In this document: positions 51,027-60,391 of the stretch, piece by piece | Layout: each line of letters starts with the position of its first letter | Numbering within the stretch: position 1 is the stretch's first letter | Origin: Poritiphilus flavus | Lineage (GTDB): Bacteria > Bacteroidota > Bacteroidia > Flavobacteriales > Flavobacteriaceae | Assembly (NCBI RefSeq): GCF_009901585.1 | Contig: NZ_WXYO01000003.1 | Span: 186,001-250,000, forward strand | Direction of reading: 5' to 3' | DNA: 64,000 bases | The notes under the pieces: generated by a model | Told to the model about the DNA's origin: nothing | The model's input: the letters and a program-made list of their open reading frames with translations, nothing else | Database searches by the model: none | Position numbers and translations under genes: made by a program

Positions 51027-52280
51027 ATGGAACAGTGGTTGGGGCATCTGTTATACGATTACTTCATAAAGCACGGCATGGTAGAGGAGTGGGCAAGAGC
51101 TCTGAATATGGCGGCCTTGCTTGTGCTGGTAGTGGTGTTGGCCATTCTGCTCGATTTTATTAGCTGGAAGATACTCAGAGGCCTGTCCGTTGGCCTGGCC
51201 CGAAGGACAAAGACCAATTTTGACAATTTTCTGGTGACCAACAAGGTTCCCAGATACCTGGCTCATATCATTCCTTTACTACTGGTATGGGAGTTTTTGC
51301 CGGTGATCTTTATAGATTACGAGTATCTCCAGAATATTGCGATCAAAGTAGTGCAGATCATTTCCATAGTATTGATACTGCAGATCGTCAAGAATTCCCT
51401 GCGAAGCCTTAATGATTACCTGAAAACGCTTCCTCGTTTCAGGGATAAACCCATTGACAGCTATATACAGGTCTTTATGATCTTCGCCTGGGTTATCGGT
51501 ATACTTACTGTATTTGCCGTGATCACGGAGACCACTATCTGGAAGTTCTTTACAGCCCTGGGTGCTGCCTCAGCCATAATCCTTCTGATCTTCAGGGATA
51601 CCATTCTTGGTTTTGTCGCGAGTATACAGGTGAGTATCAATGATATGGTTCGAATAGGGGATTGGATCACCTTTGATAAATACGGGGCAGACGGTGATGT
51701 TATTGAGATCAATCTGGCTACGGTAAAAGTGCAGAATTTCGATAAGACCATTACTACCATCCCGACCTATGCGCTGATTTCTGATTCCTTTAAAAACTGG
51801 AGAGGGATGCAGGAGTCCGGAGGCAGGCGAATTAAAAGGGCGCTGATCATTAGGCAAAACAGTATTCGTTTTTTTACTCCTGAGGATGTTGAAAGCTTAA
51901 AAAAGATCCAGCTGATCCGTAATTACCTGGACGACCGAAGTACTAAAATTGATGCTTATAATCAGGAGAATGAGATAGACAAGACGCTGCCTGTAAACGG
52001 CCGAAACCTTACCAATATTGGCGTATTCAGAAAGTATGTAGAGAATTACCTGAAAAACCATTCCGCTTTGAATAAGGATATGATCATGATGAGTAGGCAG
52101 TTAAACCCAACCTCTCAGGGTATCCCACTGGAGATCTATGCTTTTAGTGCAGACAAAAGATGGCAGAACTACGAATACATCATGGCGGATATTTTTGACC
52201 ACCTGCTGGCAGCCGTACCCTATTTTGGGTTGGAACTTTTTGAATTGCCGTCAAACCTTGGGACGGGCAGGGAATCCTAG
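51027..52280 (+). CDS. MscS-family mechanosensitive channel
   Basis: A 417-residue channel with five hydrophobic spans and the MscS pore and beta domain: FTALGAASAIILLIFRDTILGF (pore helix), IQVSINDMVRIGDWITFDKY and GDVIEINLATVKVQNFDKT. It should open under membrane tension to release solutes. It belongs to the longer MscM/YbdG-like kind, as VSVNDMVRIGDWI and the C-terminal RNYLDDRSTKI-type region show. Stands alone. Confidence 0.93.
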   Translation: MEQWLGHLLYDYFIKHGMVEEWARALNMAALLVLVVVLAILLDFISWKILRGLSVGLARRTKTNFDNFLVTNKVPRYLAHIIPLLLVWEFLPVIFIDYEYLQNIAIKVVQIISIVLILQIVKNSLRSLNDYLKTLPRFRDKPIDSYIQVFMIFAWVIGILTVFAVITETTIWKFFTALGAASAIILLIFRDTILGFVASIQVSINDMVRIGDWITFDKYGADGDVIEINLATVKVQNFDKTITTIPTYALISDSFKNWRGMQESGGRRIKRALIIRQNSIRFFTPEDVESLKKIQLIRNYLDDRSTKIDAYNQENEIDKTLPVNGRNLTNIGVFRKYVENYLKNHSALNKDMIMMSRQLNPTSQGIPLEIYAFSADKRWQNYEYIMADIFDHLLAAVPYFGLELFELPSNLGTGRES

Positions 52281-52359
52281 TTCAATGTTTAGGTCCAGAA
52301 AGAAATTCCACTTAGATATCGCACTTCTTATTTAAAAAACCAGGAAGTCAAGCTTGTAC

Positions 52360-53595
52360 CTATTCAGACTGTATTTTATCTAACAAGTTCCGGGCCTCAA
52401 TGTTTTCTGCATCCATTTTCAAGGCGATTTCCAGGTATTTGATAGCATTGGATTCCTCCTTTTCGTAATAATAGCTCCTGCCGAGTAGGAAATACAAATA
52501 AGAGGATTCTTTTTGCTTAGCGATAAGCTCCTTTGCAAGGGTTATCAGTTCCGTTTCCCGCCCTAAATTGCTCAACATGCCCAGAGCACTCTCCCAGTCT
52601 TTTATACTGAAAGTTTCCGGATCTATGAGGGATTTTAGCTCGGAATGGCCCTTTAAAAGGTAGAAGGAGGGGAGATATACCGTAAAATCCCGGTTTTCCT
52701 TAAGTCCACGTTTAATCCATTGTACGGCCGAATACTCATTTCCCATGAGCATATGGACTCTGGCAATTCTCGGATACATCCCTGTCCAACCCTGTAACAT
52801 GCTTTCCGCTTCTTCCAGCTTTTGCTTTGCCCTTTTTGGGTTTCCTGCTCTCCAGGCGTAGTTGGCCTGATTCAATCGGATCCTGCCGTAGTGATAGTCC
52901 ACCAGGGTTTTTAACTCTTCGAATGGCTTTTTGGAGTTATCTACTCTCAGGTCTATCTGGTTAAACCATTCGTTATCCAATCCTTTTACGACCAGGGCGG
53001 CAGACTGTTTACCTGAAAGCTGTCCACCTGCTTTTTGACCGGACAGGAGACTTTTCAGTAGTCGTTGGGCCAGGGTTCCCCGAGCGGTTTCAAAGGTAGT
53101 GGCCATGTTGTCAAGCACACTGTCCGCCAATTGATTTCCGAGGACAACATATTGGGAACCCACAAGCTCACCAGCCATACCATTCCAGTATTTGAGGGAT
53201 TTTCCGGTAAAGGCGAAAACATTGCCATTTGCATCTATTCCCGCGACCTGGCGATAGTTGGCCTCTTCATCCTTGTTTTTTACTTCCAGTATAGCCTCCT
53301 CTATGGACTTACCTTCTCTGAGCATTCTGAAACCTTCAAGAGCGTATCTGGGTTCCGTTTCAGCGATTACGGAGAATGCCCCCAGGCCGGGTTCAATATA
53401 CACGGTAGAATTCCCAACGTAGATATTGTTAGTGGCCACGGCAACTCCCCATTCTCTGGCGTTTTCATCGTAAGCCAGGACAGCAAAGGTGGCATTGATA
53501 TTTTTATCTGACACAAGGCTTGGCAAATTCTGTCCAAGACTGGAAAATGTGGCTGATAAAAACAAAAGCTTAATTGCAATACAAAGGTCCTTCAT
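52360..53595 (-). CDS. DUF1028 exported protein with TPR-like tail
   Basis: A 411-residue exported protein. I chose the ATG at 53595 because it opens on a signal peptide (KDLCIAIKLLFLSATFSSLG); the frame is open further upstream into the previous gene. The first half is DUF1028, an Ntn-hydrolase-like fold (NATFAVLAYDENAREWGVAV, GAFSVIAETEPRYALEGF). The second half has TPR-like helices (LYFLLGRSYYYEKEESNAIK). DUF1028 activity is unknown; a peptidase or amidase is a guess from the fold. It follows the amine oxidase by 10 nt. Confidence 0.85.
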   Translation of the reverse strand: MKDLCIAIKLLFLSATFSSLGQNLPSLVSDKNINATFAVLAYDENAREWGVAVATNNIYVGNSTVYIEPGLGAFSVIAETEPRYALEGFRMLREGKSIEEAILEVKNKDEEANYRQVAGIDANGNVFAFTGKSLKYWNGMAGELVGSQYVVLGNQLADSVLDNMATTFETARGTLAQRLLKSLLSGQKAGGQLSGKQSAALVVKGLDNEWFNQIDLRVDNSKKPFEELKTLVDYHYGRIRLNQANYAWRAGNPKRAKQKLEEAESMLQGWTGMYPRIARVHMLMGNEYSAVQWIKRGLKENRDFTVYLPSFYLLKGHSELKSLIDPETFSIKDWESALGMLSNLGRETELITLAKELIAKQKESSYLYFLLGRSYYYEKEESNAIKYLEIALKMDAENIEARNLLDKIQSE

Positions 53596-53605
53596 CCGGA
53601 AGTTT

Positions 53606-54787
53606 TCATTTAACAATTTCATCAGCAGCGGTTTTGGCGGATTGTGCCGCAGCATGCACAGCAACCCAATCCTCTCCATCGGTATAGGGGCCTCCTGCAA
53701 AATAGACCTTATCGGCCACGGATTTACCCAGGGTCCTAACCCTTCTCCAATTCTCGTGGTCCGTTAAATAAGCGGCTTTAATAAAAGGTTCCTCATTCCA
53801 GTTTTGGACGATATGTTTCAGGTAGCTGCTGCTGGCTTTGCTGTCGTATATTTCATCCAGCTCATTGAGCATAAATTCCCTAAGTGCATCACCGGAAAGT
53901 GATATGTAGTCTTGTGCCGGCTTGCCAACGACAAACAATCCAAGTATATTTTTTTCGGTATCCTGACCGTAAGAAGCGTCATAATAGAGTTTTTGACCCT
54001 CGGTTTCCGGATTGATCACAAAGGAGGTGGTAGTGTGATAAAACTTCTCAGAGAATTCCATAAAAGCCTTAAAACCGTCCCAAATGACGGCTTTTGTAAT
54101 AGCTTCCGACTTGTCTGATGGTAATTCAGGTTGGAATTTGATATCCCCGTCCTGAAGGACTTTCAGCGGAACCGAAATTACCACCTTATCAGCCTGATAG
54201 TCGCCCGCTGAGGTATTGAGGATCACCTGATCTCCGGAATAATCGACAGACCTGACAATGGTTTTGTATGAGATCTTGTCTGATACGGAAGGGATGATAT
54301 ATTTCTCAAAAAAATCTAACCAGCCGGAATTGACGAACTTTCGATCGCTATCCACCAATTTGGATACTTCAAGCCTGCCATTTTCCCAAACACCGACGGT
54401 ATCTTTAGTCCTGTCGTAACCTACGGTTTCCACATCTACCGGAACGGAGCTATTATTTACGATTTTTTTAAAGACTTTAGGGTTGGTATGCAGCCACTCA
54501 GCGCCTAGTGGAATGGGAAAGTCGGCAAAATCATTGACGGTTTTCATTCTTCCCCCATAAGTCTCGCTGGCCTCCAGTATTTCAAAATCAATACCGTACT
54601 GACCTAGAAAATACGCGGTGGCAAGTCCTCCCGCACCTGCTCCAATAATGATCACTTTCCCGGAAAAATCAGTTCTAAAGTTGTTGTTTGGTTTACTTTT
54701 TCCGTCGGTGCTGAAGGAGGCCTGTAAGGGTAAACTTAAACCCATAATACCACACATTTTGATGAACTCTTCTCTAGTCATCTCCAT
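53606..54787 (-). CDS. Flavin amine oxidase
   Basis: A 393-residue FAD-dependent monoamine-oxidase-type enzyme. The N-terminus has an export-like hydrophobic stretch (FIKMCGIMGLSLPLQ) without a clean twin-arginine. The FAD motif is VIIGAGAGGLATAYFLGQYG, followed by ETYGGRMKTV, and the C-terminal GGPYTDGEDWVAVHAAAQSA. The substrate amine is unknown. It overlaps the upstream lipoprotein gene by 14 nt. Confidence 0.88.
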   Translation of the reverse strand: MEMTREEFIKMCGIMGLSLPLQASFSTDGKSKPNNNFRTDFSGKVIIIGAGAGGLATAYFLGQYGIDFEILEASETYGGRMKTVNDFADFPIPLGAEWLHTNPKVFKKIVNNSSVPVDVETVGYDRTKDTVGVWENGRLEVSKLVDSDRKFVNSGWLDFFEKYIIPSVSDKISYKTIVRSVDYSGDQVILNTSAGDYQADKVVISVPLKVLQDGDIKFQPELPSDKSEAITKAVIWDGFKAFMEFSEKFYHTTTSFVINPETEGQKLYYDASYGQDTEKNILGLFVVGKPAQDYISLSGDALREFMLNELDEIYDSKASSSYLKHIVQNWNEEPFIKAAYLTDHENWRRVRTLGKSVADKVYFAGGPYTDGEDWVAVHAAAQSAKTAADEIVK

Positions 54788-55352
54788 TGCTCGATTTGAA
54801 CAGTGCTATCGCCTTTAAATAATTCATGGCTCCTTGCATGGTCTGGTCCGTAAGGAAGCCGTTCAATTCTGGGTGGTTTTCCTCAATAAAACTGAGAAGA
54901 TCCACCCGGTTTTTAGTCCACCTGGCTTCGTTGAACACCACATATTCGGTAATTGCGACACTTTCTATCTTTCCCTCCTGGATTCGCACTTCCTCCCTGG
55001 TAATGATGGGTTCTTCATTGAGGAATAGGGAACGGATCCCGGCTTTAGAGACCTTTAGCTTGATCAGCCCATCATTCTCTGCTATTTCCAGAATTTGATA
55101 TTCCGGATGAAATACGGAATCCCAACGAATAAATTCCCGGTATTCCCGCTTTGAAAACACTTTTACATATTCCAGTTCCCTGCTAGAAAAGCTATCCGCG
55201 ATAAGAGGGGATAGCTTATTGAAGTTGGATTCGTCCAGGGCCTGGTAGTAGTTTTTTACAATTTCAATATGGTCTGTTCCTTTTTTTGTGTCTTTGCAGG
55301 ATATGAATCCCGTTAAAAGCAACAGGGTGAGGAAGAAAATTTTCTTTTTCAT
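54774..55352 (-). CDS. NTF2-like lipoprotein
   Basis: A 192-residue lipoprotein (signal MKKKIFFLTLLLLTGFISC, Cys19 of the lipobox). The mature part IVKNYYQALDESNFNKLSPL resembles NTF2/SnoaL-like cone folds. No catalytic residues can be assigned. It begins the unit lipoprotein-amine oxidase-DUF1028. Confidence 0.78.
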   Translation of the reverse strand: MKKKIFFLTLLLLTGFISCKDTKKGTDHIEIVKNYYQALDESNFNKLSPLIADSFSSRELEYVKVFSKREYREFIRWDSVFHPEYQILEIAENDGLIKLKVSKAGIRSLFLNEEPIITREEVRIQEGKIESVAITEYVVFNEARWTKNRVDLLSFIEENHPELNGFLTDQTMQGAMNYLKAIALFKSSNGDD

Positions 55353-55543
55353 TTAGATTGTGTCTGAGAGGCCTAAAATACGGAAAAAGAGGGATGCGAT
55401 GGAAGGGATTATGCGAAGAAAGCAGACAGGGTGACGCGCTACGCTTTTGGATATTTGGATGGACAGGATTCCTGATGATCTGGTTGCTCACCCGTCGAAC
55501 AGCCTTAGGCCCGGTTTTAGATGTGGTCGCAGCGTGTTTTGGC

Positions 55544-56164
55544 TTAGTTACTACGGCAAATAAAATCCAACTCCAATTCCGACAAAGTTGTTTGTTTATG
55601 CTGGAGATACATAATTGTAGCAATAAGAGGCATGTCTTTGTAAAAATAATCGAGATACTTGATCATTTCTCCTTTGCGATTCTGTAAATTCCGCGTCGAT
55701 AGAATAAAAGTTAATTTATCCGCCAAGAGATCATCAGTCACTAGATTTAATATTTGATTTCGGTAGTTTTCAGTTTTATCTATGAATTCGAAACCAATTG
55801 AACTATATTCTGTTTCTTCAAAGAAGTAGTTATTGATTAGATCTTTGCGGGATAATTCTCCAGCATATTCCAGGCGCTTCTCAAAATCTATCCCGTTCAT
55901 GAGCTCATCGATTGTCTGACTTAGAAAATTTTGATAATCAATAGTGAGACTATCGTAAATCTTATGAGATTTATTAATGTAAGTAGAGTCATTTTGTAAT
56001 CGTTTATTTATTTGCTGTCTTAGGAATGAATTGTAGGCTTCTAATTCTTCAGTAAGTAAACCATAGGTAGCATATTTGTTGTTTTCTTCTAAGCCTTTAC
56101 TTTGTTTAACATTGCATGCGAGGATTATTGATAGCATCAGAAGGGATATTGGGACTTTGCTCAT
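55544..56164 (-). CDS. Lipoprotein of unknown function
   Basis: A 206-residue lipoprotein (signal ISLLMLSIILAC, lipobox Cys17). The mature part is helical with YDSLTIDYQNFLSQTIDELM, slightly like the N-terminal region of gliding protein GldM, too weak to name. It is AT-rich compared with the genes before 52 kb. I do not recognise the family. Confidence 0.7.
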   Translation of the reverse strand: MSKVPISLLMLSIILACNVKQSKGLEENNKYATYGLLTEELEAYNSFLRQQINKRLQNDSTYINKSHKIYDSLTIDYQNFLSQTIDELMNGIDFEKRLEYAGELSRKDLINNYFFEETEYSSIGFEFIDKTENYRNQILNLVTDDLLADKLTFILSTRNLQNRKGEMIKYLDYFYKDMPLIATIMYLQHKQTTLSELELDFICRSN

Positions 56165-56329
56165 AGGATGGTTTTATAATTACTATTGACGGCCCTGACT
56201 TTGATTTAGCTGATTGCGGGTATTTCACGCTTAAGGCCTTTTTGTTTTAAATCTAAGAACAATTTTGAAGATGTTAATGCAGATTTCTAAATTCTAGCCG
56301 TTGTCTTGCAGCGTCTTCAATCCATTTTT

Positions 56330-56881
56330 TCAATCTATTTTGGCAGGTGTTGATTGGTCGGAACGTATTTTCCATTTTTCACCGTAAACGCTTTTATAGA
56401 TGATTTCAATAAGAGCTCTCTCTGAACCGTCATTTGTGGTTTGACCGGTTTTGAACGAAAATTTAAAAATATTGCCGATTATGATCTGTGAAGTGGAATC
56501 GGTGACCTTTTCAAAAGTCGTAATCCCTTCGTTTGCCGGTATTATCCTACCAGGGTACAATTTGTCAAAATAAGTTACTTCTGTCCTGGCCGGCGTTTTT
56601 GAAAGAAACTCGTAGGGGTCCATATTTAGAGTCTGTCCGTCTTCAATGATGCTTATCTTCTCAAGAAATGCAGGGCCTAAACCTTTATTTGACACCCAAA
56701 TTGATTCGTTGAGCCTATCATTTTTCTTCTTGGTACTATATCCAATTTCCAAACTTGGCATGACTGATGCCCTTTGGTGCCTACGGGTAAGACTTGTTTG
56801 ATAGAATATCATCAATAAGGTAAAAATACTTACAATGATGGCACTTACGCTTACAATTCTATCAGCACTTATTTTTTTCAT
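56330..56881 (-). CDS. Membrane-anchored protein of unknown function
   Basis: A 183-residue protein with one N-terminal span (IVSVSAIIVSIFTLLMIFYQ) and a soluble beta-rich domain (SIWVSNKGLGPAFLEKISII). The theme N-K-G-x-G-P-A-x-L is common in small bacterial proteins found near defence or mobile elements, but no function is known to me. It is AT-rich, within a stretch that ends in repeats and a tRNA fragment. Confidence 0.7.
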   Translation of the reverse strand: MKKISADRIVSVSAIIVSIFTLLMIFYQTSLTRRHQRASVMPSLEIGYSTKKKNDRLNESIWVSNKGLGPAFLEKISIIEDGQTLNMDPYEFLSKTPARTEVTYFDKLYPGRIIPANEGITTFEKVTDSTSQIIIGNIFKFSFKTGQTTNDGSERALIEIIYKSVYGEKWKIRSDQSTPAKID

Positions 56882-57058
56882 ACTTCCATCTCAGTTTTTC
56901 GAATGCAGCACTACGGTTCTGGTTGTGGTTTTGGCAAAACAGTGAGCCATTTAGCCAAATCGTATTCGAATTGTTTTAAATCTAAGAAGAAATTTTGAGG
57001 TTGGTAATTGTGCACGCTGAGTTATAGCGTTTGTTAGTTGCTTTTTATGAGTTCAAAC

Positions 57059-57466
57059 CTAATTAATTTCTATTGGCCAGCCCCATGCCAGCTTTACAAT
57101 TGTCAAAGAAATTATGGCCTCTAGGGCAGCATAAAACACATAGAAGCTATACCATGCAGTAATCGAAGAACTTCCAACCAGTACAACGGTTATAGTCAAC
57201 AAAATACCAAAGACTATGTTTAACCATCTGCAAATTTTTGGTTTTAGAAAGACATTTGCGGAAATCATTATCGCGGGTATTGCTAATGAAACCGACGCCA
57301 AAAACAGTTTGGCAGGAGAATCAAGTATTTGAATGCCATTGGATAGATTACTTACTTTATCCGGTACATAAAGCTCAAAATAGTCGCCATATATGTACAG
57401 GAACATCAATGAAGTCCACAAAGCAGCAAGTTTAATTCGGATGTTTATTTTCGGATTTTCAGACAT
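57059..57466 (-). CDS. DUF6326-like small membrane protein
   Basis: A 135-residue protein with four membrane spans (LAALWTSLMFLYIYGDYFEL, KLFLASVSLAIPAIMISANV, LNIVFGILLTITVVLVGSSS, FYAALEAIISLTIVKLAWGW). I chose the ATG at 57466; the frame is open to 57559. It resembles the DUF6326 family, of unknown function. It stands alone. Confidence 0.72.
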   Translation of the reverse strand: MSENPKINIRIKLAALWTSLMFLYIYGDYFELYVPDKVSNLSNGIQILDSPAKLFLASVSLAIPAIMISANVFLKPKICRWLNIVFGILLTITVVLVGSSSITAWYSFYVFYAALEAIISLTIVKLAWGWPIEIN

Positions 57467-57804
57467 TTTAAATTCGGTTGTTTGGCAATTGCATGTAGTC
57501 TTATAGACGTTAAACAAAGCGCAATCGTTGCCTGGGAAATTTGAAGTGGTGGCGATCACCGGGTATTGGCCATATGGAAAGTTTCGAAATTGTTTCTGCC
57601 AACACTCATCGGATTAGGTCCAACCCGATCAACTTTTTTATCTGGGGGCTCGCTTCGCTCGTTTGACCCAGTCCTTACGTACTGCAAATGCCCAATCTGG
57701 TAACGTCAGGTGTTATATTTTGACATTAGGATGAAATGTCCAAACCATATCGTTTTGGACCATTTTATATGATTATATATTCCAGAAATCGGGGAATGTT
57801 TTTA
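57467..57804 (-). other. 338-nt gap with a repeat copy
   Basis: No gene is seen apart from the upstream extension of the frame before it. The middle holds one copy of a GC-rich dispersed repeat (57641-57706) also present at 59993-60132. Confidence 0.55.
57641..57706 (+). repeat. Dispersed repeat, copy 1
   Basis: Contains CTCGCTTCGCTCG, then GACCCAG and ACGTACTGCA, as in the copies near 60.0-60.1 kb. It flanks the DUF3857 gene together with those copies. Confidence 0.75.
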
Positions 57805-59766
57805 TTATGCCTTTTTGAGTACAATCAACGAATTATTCTGGGCTTCGACGGCCTTTTTGAAAAGTTCTCTTAGGACCCCATAATCTTCTTTTTCAAAGTA
57901 CGATTTTGCGAAGCTCAACTCAAAGTTTAAGGTAATTTGTTTATTATCATCCGCCGTATAAAACCTTAAATTGGCCAGATCTTCACCTAACTTGATAAAG
58001 TTCTTTTGAGGCAATTCAAGTACCTTAAATCCATCAGGAATTTTAATATTTATCTGGTACTTGAAATTTTGCGGATACCCAAAATCTATTGGATATTCTC
58101 TGTTCTCCTCCAAAAAAGGATTCCCCTTAAAAAACTGGAATGCGAATGGATTTAGGTATATCAGATCTCGCGTTGATTGTATATCCCTTTGAACATTAAT
58201 GCGCTCAGTAACGCTTTTTTCAGTAGTCTTTTTCTCCTGTTCGGTATAACTTAGAACTTCAACGCCTTGAAGCATCGTTTGGGAAAGGTAATTCAAGTAT
58301 TCTTCATCCTCTATTTTCTCCTTTAATTCAAAATGGTCGACGGCATGATGACCACTTTTCGTAATTTCCATAAGACAATTGCTGCTTGCGGTCTCCAGGT
58401 CAATTTCAAGCAGTCCTCTGACATGATATTTGTTTTCTGAATGGGGTACAATCTCTTGCCAGTAACTCCCTTTTTTAAAGTCCATTACTCTGCCGTAATG
58501 ATTAAGCGCTCTGAAAGGGAGAATACCAAATGGGTGATGTTTATTTGTCGCGTCTAAAAGATACTCCTGACCATCAATTTCGACTTTAGCAAGTACATAG
58601 TTAAAATCAGACATGGTAGGATAGGTTTTTTTAGGAAGTCCCATATTTCTGGTTGACGTCAGCATTAAATTTACCTTGATATCGGCAGCATTCAGGAGAT
58701 TGATAAGTGACATATTAATTTCTGCAACATTGCCTTTTTGATCATCAAAGGCTTCCTTTAATTTAGATTGCCCATATATTCCATAACCTCCATTCCAGGT
58801 GTAGTGATCTCTTACGAAGTTATAAATGTTCTTTGCCTTGATAAGCTGGTTCTTCTCTTTTAACAGGTGATTAGGAATCTTACGCCCAAAGAATCCCTTA
58901 TAACGTAATTGTTTACCAAGGCTTTTGTCCGTTTTGAATTGATAATCTACGTCCTCCCAACTGGTAGAGTATTTATATTTTTTGCTTTTGCCCTTTACTC
59001 GGGAAAGCTCAAACTCTAACCTTGAAATATAATTTGCAGCACCAAGCATATATTCATTGCTGGTGTCGAACGCTGGAATGTTCTCCATCGCATATTGAAG
59101 ATTTTCACATAAGAAAATATATGTGTTGCCCATTGCATGAAAGCATTCCTCCATTTTTATTTCGTTCGAACACAATTCCAGGTCCCCTATCAATGTTCTG
59201 TTGTAGTCAAAATTATAAGGAATACTAGCGTTGAATTCGCTATATAATTTGGGGATAGTGCTTTGAAATAGCCATCCCTCAAGATTTGAGAAAAAGGGGC
59301 TTATCAATACATATTTGTATTCTAGAATACTTCCCACCTGGATATTGGGGAAAGTGAATTTGATCTCTACGACACCGGCTTGACTATTAGATGGGTATAT
59401 TTTGTCCTCTTTGAGTTCGGTTTTTAACCCGTTATTGTGTGTAGTGGCTTTTAGTTCAATAATATCTTCATGGATATCCTGAGTTCCAAGTAATGGAATT
59501 GAAATGTTCCCATAGGGAAAACCATTCTCTTTAAGAATCTTAATTTTCGTGTGGTACTCTTTTACAAGAAACTGCCTGTTATCCTTGGTAATAAAGAAGA
59601 ATTCTCCCCTTTCGTATAGCACTACGGCCGGAGAATCTGGATCTTCTTCAAAGACTTCAAAACTCTTGTCATTTTCGGTGAGGGTACCAAATTTTTCAAT
59701 TCCTTGAGCCTGAATAACACAATGGATTAAGACAAAAACAATCAGAAGAGGTGATTTGTAAAGCAT
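57805..59766 (-). CDS. DUF3857/transglutaminase-like exported protein
   Basis: A 653-residue exported protein (signal LLIVFVLIHCVIQAQG). The DUF3857 part (VVEIKFTFPNIQVGSILEYK) is followed by a transglutaminase-like core (IKAKNIYNFVRDHYTWNG, then GNVAEINMSLINLLNAADI), where the usual catalytic Cys after G-x-x appears as Ala (GNVAEIN), so enzyme activity is doubtful. His in the TNKHHPFG region and Asp in LLDAT are kept. A beta-domain ends it. It is flanked on both sides by dispersed repeats. Confidence 0.85.
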   Translation of the reverse strand: MLYKSPLLIVFVLIHCVIQAQGIEKFGTLTENDKSFEVFEEDPDSPAVVLYERGEFFFITKDNRQFLVKEYHTKIKILKENGFPYGNISIPLLGTQDIHEDIIELKATTHNNGLKTELKEDKIYPSNSQAGVVEIKFTFPNIQVGSILEYKYVLISPFFSNLEGWLFQSTIPKLYSEFNASIPYNFDYNRTLIGDLELCSNEIKMEECFHAMGNTYIFLCENLQYAMENIPAFDTSNEYMLGAANYISRLEFELSRVKGKSKKYKYSTSWEDVDYQFKTDKSLGKQLRYKGFFGRKIPNHLLKEKNQLIKAKNIYNFVRDHYTWNGGYGIYGQSKLKEAFDDQKGNVAEINMSLINLLNAADIKVNLMLTSTRNMGLPKKTYPTMSDFNYVLAKVEIDGQEYLLDATNKHHPFGILPFRALNHYGRVMDFKKGSYWQEIVPHSENKYHVRGLLEIDLETASSNCLMEITKSGHHAVDHFELKEKIEDEEYLNYLSQTMLQGVEVLSYTEQEKKTTEKSVTERINVQRDIQSTRDLIYLNPFAFQFFKGNPFLEENREYPIDFGYPQNFKYQINIKIPDGFKVLELPQKNFIKLGEDLANLRFYTADDNKQITLNFELSFAKSYFEKEDYGVLRELFKKAVEAQNNSLIVLKKA

Positions 59767-59992
59767 AAGTAATTAGGGAATTGAGAGTCAAAATTATTTG
59801 CATTGAGGTTTCAACAACTCGATTTACTTTTGAATTGACCGTAAGGAAGTCTGATCCTAAATAACAGCTTCACAAAGAAAGTCAATTCCATCTTAATAAA
59901 GGCACAATGAACTTTAGATCAGTACAGAGAACGTAGCCGGTTTTGGTTTTATTACATATCATTTGCTGGCCCGCCCGATCAACTGCGTTCGG

Positions 59993-60132
59993 TCGGGGAT
60001 TCGCTTTGCTCATCTAATCCAGCGATCCCACACTGCGAATGCAAAATCTGGTTGTCACTGGGACTATCTGGGGTTGACTCGCTTCGCTCGTCTGACCCAG
60101 CCGTCACGTACTGCAGATGCAAAACCCGGCAA
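59993..60132 (+). repeat. Dispersed repeats, copies 2 and 3
   Basis: Two adjacent copies (about 59993-60057 and 60066-60132) of the repeat at 57641, with the second closer to it (CTCGCTTCGCTCG, GACCCAG, ACGTACTGCA). The first is more diverged. A related GC-rich piece (CCCGCCCG start) occurs at 59968 and 60249. Confidence 0.7.
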
Positions 60133-60197
60133 CCTCTGGTTGCCTGGCTTTTTGTTTTGTCGAAATCCTCGTGCAAGCACGGCACTTCTCCAAAACA

Positions 60198-60225
60198 AAA
60201 ACCTCTGCAATTTTGCAGAGGTTTT
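60198..60225. terminator. Bidirectional terminator
   Basis: A perfect 13-bp stem (AAAACCTCTGCAA / TTGCAGAGGTTTT, 2-nt loop) with T runs on both strands. Confidence 0.7.
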
Positions 60226-60332
60226 GCGCTTGATCGTGACCTGACTGCCCGCCCGGATGACCTCCGGTCGGACGGGGGGCTCCCTTCGGCTGCGCTCAGG
60301 GCAGGCTTCTCGCCCCAGTTTTATTACATAAA

Positions 60333-60358
60333 AAATCCCGACACTTTGGTCGGGATTT
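60333..60358 (-). terminator. Terminator downstream of the tRNA fragment
   Basis: Stem AAATCCCGAC / GTCGGGATTT with a 6-nt loop; on the minus strand it is followed by TTTTTT. It lies just beyond the tRNA 3'-end fragment in the same direction, as a tRNA terminator would. Confidence 0.75.
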
Positions 60359-60369
60359 CACATCACTTT

Positions 60370-60391
60370 GTGACCTGACTGGGGCTTGAAC
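60370..60391 (-). other. tRNA 3'-end fragment, possible attachment site
   Basis: On the minus strand these 22 nt begin GTTCAAGCCCCAG and read on through an acceptor-like end, as the T-loop to 3' end of a tRNA. The 5' strand of the T-stem and the rest of the tRNA are absent (the preceding bases are AT-rich). Such fragments are typical att copies left by integrases that target tRNA genes. No integrase gene is seen in the window. Confidence 0.5.

Noticed and set aside
55358-55687. 109-residue plus-strand frame across the gap at 55.4 kb
   Set aside because: It overlaps the end of the minus-strand lipoprotein gene at 55544 and has no signal or domain.
60052-60378. 108- and 93-residue plus-strand frames near 60.1 kb
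   Set aside because: They translate the dispersed repeats and terminators; low-complexity, not protein-like.
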